64,000 nucleotides of DNA from Pelagibacteraceae bacterium AG-313-A04 (GTDB taxonomy: Bacteria > Pseudomonadota > Alphaproteobacteria > Pelagibacterales > Pelagibacteraceae): contig QBVU01000001.1 in assembly GCA_003284275.1 (NCBI GenBank), positions 62,001 to 126,000 on the forward strand, in the 5' to 3' direction. Below the pieces are notes generated by a model. The model did not search any database and was not told where the DNA came from. It worked only from the letters and a program-made list of their open reading frames with translations. Made by a program: the position numbers and the translations under genes. Each line of letters starts with the position of its first letter. The first letter of the stretch is position 1. Positions 28,037 through 37,332 of the stretch are shown here, piece by piece.

Positions 28037-28885
28037 TCCTTGAATATAAGTTGGGTGCTTTAATTTGTGATTAAAAAATTCTTTCATTTTTTTATTGTCT
28101 ACTTTTTTTGAGTCTTTATAAAAATTTCTTAACATTTCGCTTTCAACTTCTTCAAGTTTTACTGAATTAGGTTTCTCTAGTTTTAGTAATTTTGCACCGT
28201 AGGCTGCTACTTCAATTTGTGAGGCAGGTTTATCATCACAAATATTATAAATTTCATTATTTTTAAAATTATCAAGGGATTTAAATAAAATATTAGCTAT
28301 GTCCTCAACATGAATTCTTGAAAAAAAGTGATTTTTTTTATCAACAATTTGTACTTTGCCGGTTTTTAATCTTTTCAAAATATTAAACTCATTTGAATAT
28401 ATGCCGGCTAATCTAAAAATTTGAAGCGGATAATTTTTTTTATTCGATAAAATTTTCCAGTTTTTTTCTGCTTCTAATCTACTTATCCCATTATCTGACG
28501 TAGGTTGAGTGGCGCTATCTTCGTTGACCCAATCACCTTTGTGATCCCCGTATACACTAGTTGCTGATAAATATGTAATCCATTTACAATTAATTATTTT
28601 TTTTATATTTGCATCAAGGTAATTTGCTACAATATCTTTACCATCAATAGGTGGAATAGAAACTAAAATGTAATCTGCTTCCTCTATTTTTTTTTTAATA
28701 GACTCATCACACTTGTCTTCAGTAAATTGGTATGAATTTATTTTAATATTATTAAACTCTATCTGATGAGTTTCCTGTCTAGAAGTAACACTTAAATCAA
28801 AGTCTTTTTTTTCGTTAATTAACTTATTAATGAAACTTTCTGCAACTTGGCCAAAGCCAAAGCAAAAAACTTTAGTTTTACTCAT
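28007..28885 (-). CDS. NAD-dependent epimerase/SDR family protein (YeeZ-like)
   Basis: A 292-residue Rossmann protein. The dinucleotide-binding start is FCFGFGQVAESFINKL; an active-site-like TYLSATSVYGDHKGDWVNED (Ser, Tyr) follows near residue 105; RIHVEDIANILFKSL is typical of extended SDRs. Proteins of this type are annotated as epimerase-family or YeeZ-like; the substrate is unknown. The start overlaps the gltB stop by 1 base, so it is co-transcribed with glutamate synthase; its end overlaps the hydrolase by 30 bases tail to tail. Confidence 0.82.
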   Translation of the reverse strand: MSKTKVFCFGFGQVAESFINKLINEKKDFDLSVTSRQETHQIEFNNIKINSYQFTEDKCDESIKKKIEEADYILVSIPPIDGKDIVANYLDANIKKIINCKWITYLSATSVYGDHKGDWVNEDSATQPTSDNGISRLEAEKNWKILSNKKNYPLQIFRLAGIYSNEFNILKRLKTGKVQIVDKKNHFFSRIHVEDIANILFKSLDNFKNNEIYNICDDKPASQIEVAAYGAKLLKLEKPNSVKLEEVESEMLRNFYKDSKKVDNKKMKEFFNHKLKHPTYIQGLNYIFNNTF

Positions 28886-31800
28886 TAACCTGCTTTCTTA
28901 GTATTAGATCTTAAACTGATAGGATTGTCTAATTTATCAAGCATTTCTATCGGACAAATTTGTTTAAATTTTTTAAGTTCATTATCAAAGTCATTTAATA
29001 TTTTCTGAGCAATTTTTGAATTAGTTTCTTTGACAAAAGTATTTAAATTTTCTTTCAAAAACTTCTTCCAATAATCTGTTTCAACTTCTTGCCAAACTAT
29101 TGAAGTCGGATTAACAAAATTTTCAAATGTATTATTATTATCATAAACAAATGCCATTCCACCCGTCATTCCTGCTCCAAAATTGTCACCTACCTCTCCT
29201 AGTATTATAGCTGTTCCGCCTGTCATGTACTCACAGCCATGAGCTCCACATCCTTCTACGACTGAAAAACTTCCAGAGTTTCTAACTGCAAATCTTTCTC
29301 CCGCTTGCCCAGATGCAAATAGTTTTCCTGAAGTTGCTCCATAGAGAACGGTGTTTCCTATTATTGTATTTTCATTTGAAACTAATGAACTTTTTGTAGA
29401 TGGATAAACAACGATAGTCCCTCCAGATAATCCTTTGCCAACATAATCATTGCAGTCACCTTCGACAATAAGTTTAATTCCTTTAGTTAAGAAAGCGCCA
29501 AGAGATTGTCCCGCTGAACCCTCTAGTTTAATATTAACTGTATTTTCCTTTAAATTATTATTACCAAATTTTTTATAAATGTGATGAGATAATCTTGTTC
29601 CTACTGATCTTGAAGTGTTTTCTATCTCATAGTTAAATTTATTTTCTGAATCCGTTTTAATCTTATCTTTTATCTCAGACCAAATCTTTTCATCGAGAGT
29701 ATCTGGTACTTCATTTATATGTTTGTCTTTACAGTATCTTAGATTTTCACCTGGATCAGCTTGAACTAATAGTGGATTTAAATCTAAATCATCTAAGTTA
29801 GATGCTCCTTTATTCACTTGAGTTAATAAGTCTGTTCTTCCAATAATTTCATTAATTGATTTAAATCCAAGAGAAGCGAGTATTTCTCTTACTTCTGTTG
29901 CTGCAAACTTAAATAAATTTACAACTTTTTCTGGGGTGCCAGTAAATTTTTCTCGTAAAGCTTCATCTTGACTGCAAACTCCAACTGGACACGTATTTGA
30001 GTGGCACTGTCTTACCATTATGCATCCCATTGCAACTAAAGAAGACGTACCCATTCCATATTCCTCTGCTCCCATCATTGCGGCCATCACAATATCACGG
30101 CCGGTTTTTAATCCTCCATCCGTTCTTAAAGTAACGTTATGTCTTAAATTATTTAAAGTAAGAATTTGGTTTGCCTCTGTTAAGCCCATCTCCCAGGGAA
30201 TACCCGCATACTTAATACTTGTTTGAGGACTAGCACCAGTTCCTCCGGAGTGGCCTGAAATTAAAATGATGTCTGCTTTTGCTTTAGCTACACCTGCTGC
30301 AATTGTTCCAATACCAGTTGATGCAACTAATTTGACTCCAACTCTCGCACCTGGATTAATTTGTTTTAAATCATAAATTAGTTGAGCTAAGTCTTCGATA
30401 GAATAAATATCGTGATGTGGTGGTGGTGATATCAAAGTTACACCTGGTGTCGAATGTCTTAATCGCGCTATTTCTTTTGTAACCTTAAAACCTGGTAGCT
30501 GTCCTCCCTCACCTGGTTTAGCTCCTTGAGCAATTTTAATTTCTATTTCGTTAGCGTTGTTTAAATAATCAACAGTTACTCCAAATCTAGCAGATGCAAT
30601 TTGTTTAACTCTAGAGTTTGCGCTATCTCCGTTAGGTAGTATCTTAAATCTTTTTGCATCCTCGCCCCCTTCTCCACTACAAGAGGCGCCTTTAATTCTA
30701 TTCATTCCCATTGCTAAAGTTTCGTGAGCTTCAGCTGATAGTGCTCCATGAGACATACTTCCGCTTCCAAATCTTTTTAAAATTTCTTCAATCGGCTCTA
30801 CTTCTTTGACATCGATAGGTTTTCTTTGTTTTTTAAATTCTAGTAAGTCTCTTATATTAATTGGAGGTAAATTATGAATTCCAGCTGAATACTTTTTATA
30901 TAGTTCATAAGAACCGCTACCTACTGCGCTTTGTAATAAATGAATTAATTTCCCTTGGTATTGGTGATCTTCTCCGCTTTTTCTATATCTGTATAACCCT
31001 CCGATAGGTAAAGTGAATACGTTTTTTGCGTTAAATTTTTCATGAAGTTCCTTAATCTTTTTTTCGATACCGATTATGCCTATTCCTGAAATTCTTGAAG
31101 ACATGCCTGGAAAATAATCTGAAACAATAGCTCTACTTAAACCTACCGCTTCAAAGTTGCATCCGCCTCTATAAGAGCTTATTACTGATATTCCCATCTT
31201 TGACATAATTTTTAGAAGACCAGCATCAATTGATTTTTTAAATTTGTTTACACATGTTTCAAAATCTGATTTGCCGAATAATTTTTTTTCAAATCTTTGA
31301 TGAATACTATCAATTGCAAGATATGGGTTCACTGTAGTAGCCCCGACACCAATTAAAATAGCAAAAGAGTGGGTATCCATTGCATCAGAGCACTCAACAT
31401 TTAGAGAACAATAGCCTCTCAATCCATGTTTTACTAAGTGAGAGTGCACTGCTCCTACAGTTAATATACTTGGAATGCTTGCTTTTTGATTTGTAATGTT
31501 TTTATCAGATAATATTAAACAAGTACTTCCTTCTCTAACAGCTGTTTCTGCCTCTTCTCTAATTAGTTCAATTCTTTCCTTGAGAGATTCTTCAATATTA
31601 AAAGTACAGTCAATTACTTTAATTTTTTTTGAAAAAAATTTTTTAAATTTTTTAAATTGTGAGTTGGTAAGTATAGGGCTGTCTAAAACATAAATATTTT
31701 CCTCTGTTAGATTATCAAAATCTAAAATGTTACCTAGATTCCCAAATCTTGTCTTTAAACTCATTACTTTATTTTCTCTTAAAGAGTCTATTGGTGGATT

Positions 31801-33381
31801 GGTTACTTGGCTAAAGTTTTGTCTAAAATAATGTGATACAGGTCTAAAATGACTTGATAGTACGGCGACTGGAGTATCATCACCCATCGAGCCTGAAGCT
31901 TCTTTTCCTTCTTCTGCCATTGGGTGAAGAATTAACTCTAAGTCTTCTATACTTAATCCTGATAAAAATTGTCTCCTCCTTAAATCCTCGCCTAAGTAAT
32001 TTGGCTTTTCTCCTCCAAATGAAATCTTTTTTTCTAAATCAATAATTTGTTTATTATATTTTTTATAATCTTTTGCTAAAAGGTCCTTAATTTCTTTATC
32101 TTTGAATAATTTTCCTTTTTTTAAATCGATTGCAATGATTTGACCTGGACCAAGTTTTCCTTTTTCGATTATTTTTTCCTCTGGAATTTTAATCATTCCA
32201 GTTTCTGAACCTGCAAAAAATAGATCGTCTGAGGTGATTGAATATCTTAAAGGCCTTAGTCCGTTTCTATCGGAGGAAGCCAAAACCCATTTCGCATCAG
32301 TTGCGCAAATGGCTGCGGGCCCATCCCAAGGTTCGATTGAGCTGTTTAGGAAATTAAATAAGTCTTGGTGGTTTTTTGGAACTGTTTTGCTTCTCTTTGA
32401 CCATGAGTCTGGTATCATCATCAATTTTATTAACGGCGCTAATTTTCCTGAATGTGTTAAAAGTTCGAAAACATTATCAAGCGCACCCGAGTCGGATGAA
32501 CTTCTAATCACAGGTTTCAGATTTTTTACATCTTTAAAAAGCGGACTAGACATATCTTGCTCGTGAATTTTCATCCAGTTTATATTTCCTTTTACTGTAT
32601 TAATCTCACCATTGTGTGCCAGAGTTCTAAAAGGTTGAGCTAGATCCCAGCTAGGAAAGGTATTAGTTGAATATCTTTGGTGAAAAATTGCAAATCTTGA
32701 TGTTAACTTTTTATCGTTTAGATCTGGATAAAACTCCGATAACATTTCAGCAAGAAACATACCTTTATAAACAATAGATCTTGAACTGAAAGAACAGATG
32801 TAAAAATCTTTAATTTGTTTATCTCTCGCAACTTTTTCAATCTTTTTTCGGGTTTCGAATAAATCTCTTTCAAGATCATTGGTTTGCAGAGTCTCATTTT
32901 TTTTAAACATTACTTGAGCAATTTCTGGACGGTTTTGATCAGCAGTTTTACCTAAAACGCTAGGATTAATTGGAACTTGTCTCCAGCCATATATATAATA
33001 GTTTTCAGCTAATAAAGCTGACTCGATTATCTCCCTGCATTTTTCTTGTTCTGAATAATCCGTCCTTGGAAGAAAAACCATGCCAACGCAAATTCTTTTA
33101 TTTTCATCAAGAGTATGACCTGTCGATGAAATTTTTTCTTTAAAAAAGTCTGGTGCTATTTCGATTTGAATTCCTGCTCCATCTCCTGACTTACCGTCTG
33201 CATCCACAGCCCCTCTGTGCCAAATAGCTTTTAGTGCCTCGATACCATACTCAACGATTTTTCTAGTTTTTTTTCCATTTGTAGATGCAATTAATCCAAC
33301 GCCACAAGCATCATGTTCCATATCTGAAGTGTAATTAAAACTTTTCTCTAATATTTTTTTATTTTTTTTGTAATTTTTCAT
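28885..33381 (-). CDS. gltB: Glutamate synthase (NADPH) large subunit
   Basis: The alpha subunit of GOGAT (1498 aa), which makes two glutamates from glutamine and 2-oxoglutarate. After a short propeptide the N-terminal nucleophile is Cys26 in MEHDACGVGLIAS (class II amidotransferase). The FMN/synthase domain includes GEGGEDAKRF and SGHSGGTGASPQ; the 3Fe-4S cysteines are in GCIMVRQCHSNTCPVGVC. The C-terminal beta-helix (GXXGXXXG repeats) ends the protein. It follows gltD by 5 bases. Confidence 0.98.
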   Translation of the reverse strand: MKNYKKNKKILEKSFNYTSDMEHDACGVGLIASTNGKKTRKIVEYGIEALKAIWHRGAVDADGKSGDGAGIQIEIAPDFFKEKISSTGHTLDENKRICVGMVFLPRTDYSEQEKCREIIESALLAENYYIYGWRQVPINPSVLGKTADQNRPEIAQVMFKKNETLQTNDLERDLFETRKKIEKVARDKQIKDFYICSFSSRSIVYKGMFLAEMLSEFYPDLNDKKLTSRFAIFHQRYSTNTFPSWDLAQPFRTLAHNGEINTVKGNINWMKIHEQDMSSPLFKDVKNLKPVIRSSSDSGALDNVFELLTHSGKLAPLIKLMMIPDSWSKRSKTVPKNHQDLFNFLNSSIEPWDGPAAICATDAKWVLASSDRNGLRPLRYSITSDDLFFAGSETGMIKIPEEKIIEKGKLGPGQIIAIDLKKGKLFKDKEIKDLLAKDYKKYNKQIIDLEKKISFGGEKPNYLGEDLRRRQFLSGLSIEDLELILHPMAEEGKEASGSMGDDTPVAVLSSHFRPVSHYFRQNFSQVTNPPIDSLRENKVMSLKTRFGNLGNILDFDNLTEENIYVLDSPILTNSQFKKFKKFFSKKIKVIDCTFNIEESLKERIELIREEAETAVREGSTCLILSDKNITNQKASIPSILTVGAVHSHLVKHGLRGYCSLNVECSDAMDTHSFAILIGVGATTVNPYLAIDSIHQRFEKKLFGKSDFETCVNKFKKSIDAGLLKIMSKMGISVISSYRGGCNFEAVGLSRAIVSDYFPGMSSRISGIGIIGIEKKIKELHEKFNAKNVFTLPIGGLYRYRKSGEDHQYQGKLIHLLQSAVGSGSYELYKKYSAGIHNLPPINIRDLLEFKKQRKPIDVKEVEPIEEILKRFGSGSMSHGALSAEAHETLAMGMNRIKGASCSGEGGEDAKRFKILPNGDSANSRVKQIASARFGVTVDYLNNANEIEIKIAQGAKPGEGGQLPGFKVTKEIARLRHSTPGVTLISPPPHHDIYSIEDLAQLIYDLKQINPGARVGVKLVASTGIGTIAAGVAKAKADIILISGHSGGTGASPQTSIKYAGIPWEMGLTEANQILTLNNLRHNVTLRTDGGLKTGRDIVMAAMMGAEEYGMGTSSLVAMGCIMVRQCHSNTCPVGVCSQDEALREKFTGTPEKVVNLFKFAATEVREILASLGFKSINEIIGRTDLLTQVNKGASNLDDLDLNPLLVQADPGENLRYCKDKHINEVPDTLDEKIWSEIKDKIKTDSENKFNYEIENTSRSVGTRLSHHIYKKFGNNNLKENTVNIKLEGSAGQSLGAFLTKGIKLIVEGDCNDYVGKGLSGGTIVVYPSTKSSLVSNENTIIGNTVLYGATSGKLFASGQAGERFAVRNSGSFSVVEGCGAHGCEYMTGGTAIILGEVGDNFGAGMTGGMAFVYDNNNTFENFVNPTSIVWQEVETDYWKKFLKENLNTFVKETNSKIAQKILNDFDNELKKFKQICPIEMLDKLDNPISLRSNTKKAG

Positions 33382-33386
33382 AAGAT

Positions 33387-34832
33387 TTATGCTGCCACTT
33401 CTGATTTATTTTTTTTGGCTTTTAATTGCAGATATTTTTCGATTTGAAAAGCAGCGTCACGTCCATCTCGAATTGCCCATACTACAAGTGAAGCTCCTCT
33501 AACTATATCTCCAGCTGCAAATATTCCGTCTAAATTAGTTTGCATTGACTTTAAATCAATTTTTAAAGTCCCCCATTGTGAAACTACTAATTCTTTAGCG
33601 TTAAACAACTTAGGTAGATTTTCAGGATCAAAACCTAAAGATTTAATTACAAGATCTGCTGGGATATTATATTCGGATCCCTTATTTATTTCAGGCCTTC
33701 TCCTGCCTGATGAGTCAGGTTCGCCTAATTTCATTTTATGAACTTCCACTGACTCAACTTTATCTGCTCCAACGAATCTTTTTGGGCTTGTTAACCAAAC
33801 AAATTCGACTCCTTCTTCAATTGCATTTCCTACTTCTCTTGCTGATCCCGGCATATTTTCTCGATCACGTCTATATAAACATTTTACTGATTTAGCTTTC
33901 TGTCTTACTGAAGTCCTAACGCAGTCCATAGCTGTATCTCCTCCTCCGATTACAACAACATTTTTTCCTTCAGCATTCAAAGTGCCATCATCAAATAGTT
34001 TAACATTATCACCCAAACCTTTTCTGTTAGATGCAGTTAAAAAATCCATTGCAGGAAAAATATTTTGAAGATTGTGACCAGGTATTTCTATTTCTCTTGC
34101 TTTATAAACTCCAGTTGCAATCAGTATTGCATCATGAATTTCTTTAAGTTCGTATAAGGTTTTATCTTTTCCAACCTCAAAATTTTGAATAAATTTTATG
34201 CCAGAGTCTTTTAATAAATTTGTTCTTCTTTCTACAACAAATTTTTCTAATTTGAAGTTTGGAATACCATAAATTAGAAGACCACCTGGTCTATCATATC
34301 TGTCATAGATTGTTACCTGATAACCTGATTTTCGAAGTTCTTCAGCACAAGCCATTCCTGCTGGACCAGCGCCTATTATTCCAACTGATTGTTTTAACTC
34401 TCTTTTAATTTTTACAGGTTTTACCCAACCTTTGTCCCATGCCGTGTCTGTTATATATTTTTCTATAGAACCTATTGTTACGGTTCCATGACCTGATTGC
34501 TCTATTACGCAATTCCCCTCGCAAAGCCTATCTTGAGGACAAATTCTACCACATACTTCTGGCATGTTATTCGTACTTTGTGATAATTCATAAGCCTCTT
34601 TAAGACGACCTTCTGCAGTTAACTTAAGCCAATCAGGGATATTATTACTTAATGGACAATGTATTTGACAAAAAGGAACTCCGCACTGAGAACACCTGCT
34701 TGATTGTTCTGTAGCTTTATTGGTAATAAATTCGTTGTAAATTTCGTTAAAATCGTCTTTTCTTTTCTTAGTATTTCTTTTTTCAGGTGTTTCCTGTTTA
34801 ACGTCTACAAACTGGAGCATTTTTTTTGTCAT
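33387..34832 (-). CDS. gltD: Glutamate synthase small subunit
   Basis: The beta subunit (481 aa) passes electrons from NADPH to GltB. N-terminal Cys clusters (SSRCSQCGVPFCQIHCPL and CGRICPQDRLCEGNC) bind 4Fe-4S centres. An FAD-binding GAGPAGMACAEELRKSG near residue 150 and an NADPH-binding VVIGGGDTAMDCVRTS follow. It is the first gene of gltD-gltB-SDR; two inverted repeats upstream (34891-34905 and 34933-34949) are possible operators. Confidence 0.97.
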   Translation of the reverse strand: MTKKMLQFVDVKQETPEKRNTKKRKDDFNEIYNEFITNKATEQSSRCSQCGVPFCQIHCPLSNNIPDWLKLTAEGRLKEAYELSQSTNNMPEVCGRICPQDRLCEGNCVIEQSGHGTVTIGSIEKYITDTAWDKGWVKPVKIKRELKQSVGIIGAGPAGMACAEELRKSGYQVTIYDRYDRPGGLLIYGIPNFKLEKFVVERRTNLLKDSGIKFIQNFEVGKDKTLYELKEIHDAILIATGVYKAREIEIPGHNLQNIFPAMDFLTASNRKGLGDNVKLFDDGTLNAEGKNVVVIGGGDTAMDCVRTSVRQKAKSVKCLYRRDRENMPGSAREVGNAIEEGVEFVWLTSPKRFVGADKVESVEVHKMKLGEPDSSGRRRPEINKGSEYNIPADLVIKSLGFDPENLPKLFNAKELVVSQWGTLKIDLKSMQTNLDGIFAAGDIVRGASLVVWAIRDGRDAAFQIEKYLQLKAKKNKSEVAA

Positions 34833-34890
34833 AAATGAGTTAAATAAGTTATGAATGAAGGGATTAACAGCTTTTAAAGGTCAGTAATAG

Positions 34891-34905
34891 TTACCTAAAT
34901 GGTAA
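34891..34905. promoter_or_regulatory. Inverted repeat upstream of gltD (TTACC-N5-GGTAA)
   Basis: A perfect 5-bp dyad with a 5-base spacer, TTACCTAAATGGTAA, about 60 bases from the gltD start. It is the right size for a dimeric regulator site. The regulator cannot be named from sequence. Confidence 0.35.
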
Positions 34906-34932
34906 AAACACCAAATAAATGATGTCATTTCT

Positions 34933-34949
34933 TGCATACCTGATATGCA
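34933..34949. promoter_or_regulatory. Inverted repeat between gltD and uppP (TGCATA-N5-TATGCA)
   Basis: A perfect 6-bp dyad with 5-base spacer, TGCATACCTGATATGCA, about 100 bases from gltD and 48 bases from uppP. Its symmetry and position in a divergent promoter region suggest an operator. A chance 12-base match is possible in AT-rich DNA, but it contains four G/C pairs. Confidence 0.4.
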
Positions 34950-34996
34950 TTCAAAATTGCCAATAATATAACAATCTTTTAATCTAGTTTCTAACA

Positions 34997-35752
34997 GTGA
35001 TTGAAATATTAATTTTATCTTTTATTCAAGGTGTGACTGAGTTTCTGCCGGTAAGCTCTTCCTCACATTTAATTTTAGTATCAGAGTACATTAACTTTGA
35101 AGAGCATAACCTCTCTATAGATGTGAGTTTGCATATAGGCTCATTTTTAGCAGTTATATTGTACTTTCACAGAGACATATTAGATTTTTTAAAAAATAAA
35201 TTTTTATTTCTAAAAATTTTTATTTCATCTGCGCCAGTGATGATAATTGGTTTTTTTTTAGTAAAATTTGGTTTAGTAGAAAAATTTAGGAACTTAGAGA
35301 TAATTGCGTGGATGACGATTATATTTGGAGTTTTACTTTATATAAGTGATCGATTTTCTCTCGATAAAAACTTAGACAAAAATTTTTCATTAAAATCAGC
35401 AATCATAGTAGGTTTGTTTCAAATCTTGTCTTTAATACCAGGTGTAAGTAGATCGGGAATAGCCATAACAGCAGCCAGATTATTAAATTTTAAAAGAGTC
35501 GACTCAGCAAAAATCTCATTTTTACTTTCAATTCCAATTTTGGGTGGAGTTTCATTTTTTGGATTAAAAAATTTAGTTACGTTAAACGATAGTTTTCTTA
35601 TAAAATTGAATTTATTATCTATTTTATTTTCTTTTATATTTTCACTTTTAACTATTAAGTATTTTTTAAAATATATTAACAAATTTAATTTAAATTTATT
35701 TGTTTATTACAGAATATTATTAGGTTTGATTCTTCTGTACTTAACATTATAA
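34997..35752 (+). CDS. uppP: Undecaprenyl-diphosphatase (BacA type)
   Basis: An integral membrane phosphatase (251 aa) that turns undecaprenyl diphosphate into the carrier lipid used for peptidoglycan and O-antigen. Both family motifs are present: SFIQGVTEFLPVSSSSHL near residue 8 and SLIPGVSRSGIAITAARLL near residue 148. The start is GTG at 34997, which gives the expected N-terminus. It is divergent from gltD. Confidence 0.96.
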   Translation: MIEILILSFIQGVTEFLPVSSSSHLILVSEYINFEEHNLSIDVSLHIGSFLAVILYFHRDILDFLKNKFLFLKIFISSAPVMIIGFFLVKFGLVEKFRNLEIIAWMTIIFGVLLYISDRFSLDKNLDKNFSLKSAIIVGLFQILSLIPGVSRSGIAITAARLLNFKRVDSAKISFLLSIPILGGVSFFGLKNLVTLNDSFLIKLNLLSILFSFIFSLLTIKYFLKYINKFNLNLFVYYRILLGLILLYLTL

Positions 35753-35883
35753 AATTATTGCTAGAAATAATAATAATAATAAAACTATAAGGAAAAAAAG
35801 TATGACAGATTTTTGTAAAGATAAATTTAATAAAAATTTCATATTCTATATATTTAATATTTTAAAAAAAAAATCAAATAAAA

Positions 35884-35960
35884 TGGTGCGCCTGCTAGGA
35901 TTTGAACCCAGAACCTCCTGGTCCGTAGCCAAGCGCTCTATCCAGTTGAGCTACAGGCGC
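35884..35960 (-). tRNA. tRNA-Arg (ACG)
   Basis: On the minus strand the acceptor GCGCCTG pairs with CAGGCGC; the D arm is TAGCTCAACTGGATAGAG; the anticodon stem-loop CTTGG-CTACGGA-CCAGG gives anticodon ACG (read as ICG after editing); the T arm is TCTGGGTTCAAATCCTAGC. CCA is encoded at 35884-35886. The ORF at 35802-35987 that crosses it is not a gene. It sits between uppP and the O-antigen-ligase-like gene, which are both on the plus strand. Confidence 0.97.
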
Positions 35961-36014
35961 TTTTGTTGTATTAAAAATTTTACTTAATATTATAAATAAC
36001 ATATTTTGATCTCA

Positions 36015-37313
36015 ATGTACTTATCAAAAAATAACTTTCTTAGTGTGCTGCTAGCGTTGTTTCCAATCAGTTTTATAGCAGGAAACTTAATAATAAATTT
36101 AATTTCAATTTTATTAATAATTTCGACATTTATCTTTTTTAAGAAAGAGCCATTTAAGATAAAATTTTATATTTTGGACAAAATAATTTTAGTTTTTTTC
36201 CTAATAGTTTTGTTAAGCGGGGTCGTAAGTGCTATTGGTTGGTATCTTGAAGACTCTTGGAAAAGTCCTTTTAAAACTATATTAAGATCAACGCTATTTT
36301 TTAGATATTTTCTTCTTTATATTGTTTTGAGATTTTTAATTGAAAATAAAATTATAAATTTAAAATTTTTTTTCATTACATGTGCTCTTTCATCTTTGTT
36401 TGTAAGTTTAGATATTTTTTATCAATATAAATTTGGGCAAGATATTTTTGGATTTGAAACTGTTTGGGAAAGAAAACTGAGTGGTCCATTTGGAGACGAA
36501 TTAATAGCAGGAGGATTTATCCAAAGATTTTCATTATTTTCATTTTTTGTTTTACCATTATTTTTTACAGAAAAATCGAAAATACTTTCCAAATATTTAA
36601 TACCGATTTTATTCATAATTTTTTTTACTGCAATCATTTTATCAGGAAACAGAATGCCATTATTATTATTTGTCTTTTCTATATTTTTGATTTTGATATT
36701 TAATAAACAGACCATAAAATATTTTCTTCCATTTGTAATTATCTTTTCAGTAATCTTTGCTATTATTTTTAATTTTAATTCTGAAGTAAGGATTAACTTC
36801 TCAAATTTACATAAGCAGATTTCTAAAACAACTTTAATTCTTCTTAACAAAGATTTAGGGAATGAGAGTGTCCCTTCTTATTTTCTGGAATTTAGTAGTT
36901 TTTATGAGACTTGGAAGCTCAATAAATATATTGGCGGTGGAATAAAAACTTTTAGATACTATTGTCACCTAAGAGATAAGATTGATAAAAATTCTAAATT
37001 TATTTGTAATATGCATCCTCATAATTATTATCTAGAAATTCTAACAGAAACTGGTTTAATCGGATTTATAGTCTGCATGAGTATATTTTCAATAATTTTA
37101 TACATTTCCCTCTTTAAAAAGTATTTTTCAACATCATCGCTTCAAAAAAATATAATTGTTGTTCCATTTATTTTCCTTTTTTTAATGGAAATTTTCCCTT
37201 TAAGAAGTAGTGGTAGTTTTTTTACGACATTGAATACAACTTATATTTTTCTAATTATAGGAATTTTGACTGGTTTAATTAGAAAAGAGAATTCAATTGA
37301 AAAGAAATATTAA
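36015..37313 (+). CDS. O-antigen ligase-like membrane protein (WaaL/Wzy superfamily)
   Basis: A polytopic membrane protein with about ten to twelve hydrophobic segments. The large periplasmic loop ends in MHPHNYYLEILTETGLIGF, the hallmark of O-antigen ligase/polymerase (PF04932-type) proteins, with a His and acidic region thought to act in glycan transfer. The ORF track starts at TTG 36006; ATG 36015 (MYLSKNNFLSVL) is three codons later and I prefer it, giving 432 aa. It probably joins a glycan to lipid A or polymerises it, in line with the glycosyltransferases elsewhere in this window. Confidence 0.82.
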   Translation: MYLSKNNFLSVLLALFPISFIAGNLIINLISILLIISTFIFFKKEPFKIKFYILDKIILVFFLIVLLSGVVSAIGWYLEDSWKSPFKTILRSTLFFRYFLLYIVLRFLIENKIINLKFFFITCALSSLFVSLDIFYQYKFGQDIFGFETVWERKLSGPFGDELIAGGFIQRFSLFSFFVLPLFFTEKSKILSKYLIPILFIIFFTAIILSGNRMPLLLFVFSIFLILIFNKQTIKYFLPFVIIFSVIFAIIFNFNSEVRINFSNLHKQISKTTLILLNKDLGNESVPSYFLEFSSFYETWKLNKYIGGGIKTFRYYCHLRDKIDKNSKFICNMHPHNYYLEILTETGLIGFIVCMSIFSIILYISLFKKYFSTSSLQKNIIVVPFIFLFLMEIFPLRSSGSFFTTLNTTYIFLIIGILTGLIRKENSIEKKY

Positions 37314-37332
37314 TATATATAGATTAAATTAG

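Noticed and set aside
31854-32566. Plus-strand ORFs inside gltB
   Set aside because: Shadows of a strongly conserved glutamate synthase gene; they have no family motif.
35802-35987. 61-aa ORF on the plus strand with a possible ribosome site
   Set aside because: It runs through tRNA-Arg in antisense; the GFEPRTSWSVAKRSIQLSY stretch is the familiar false translation of a tRNA complement.
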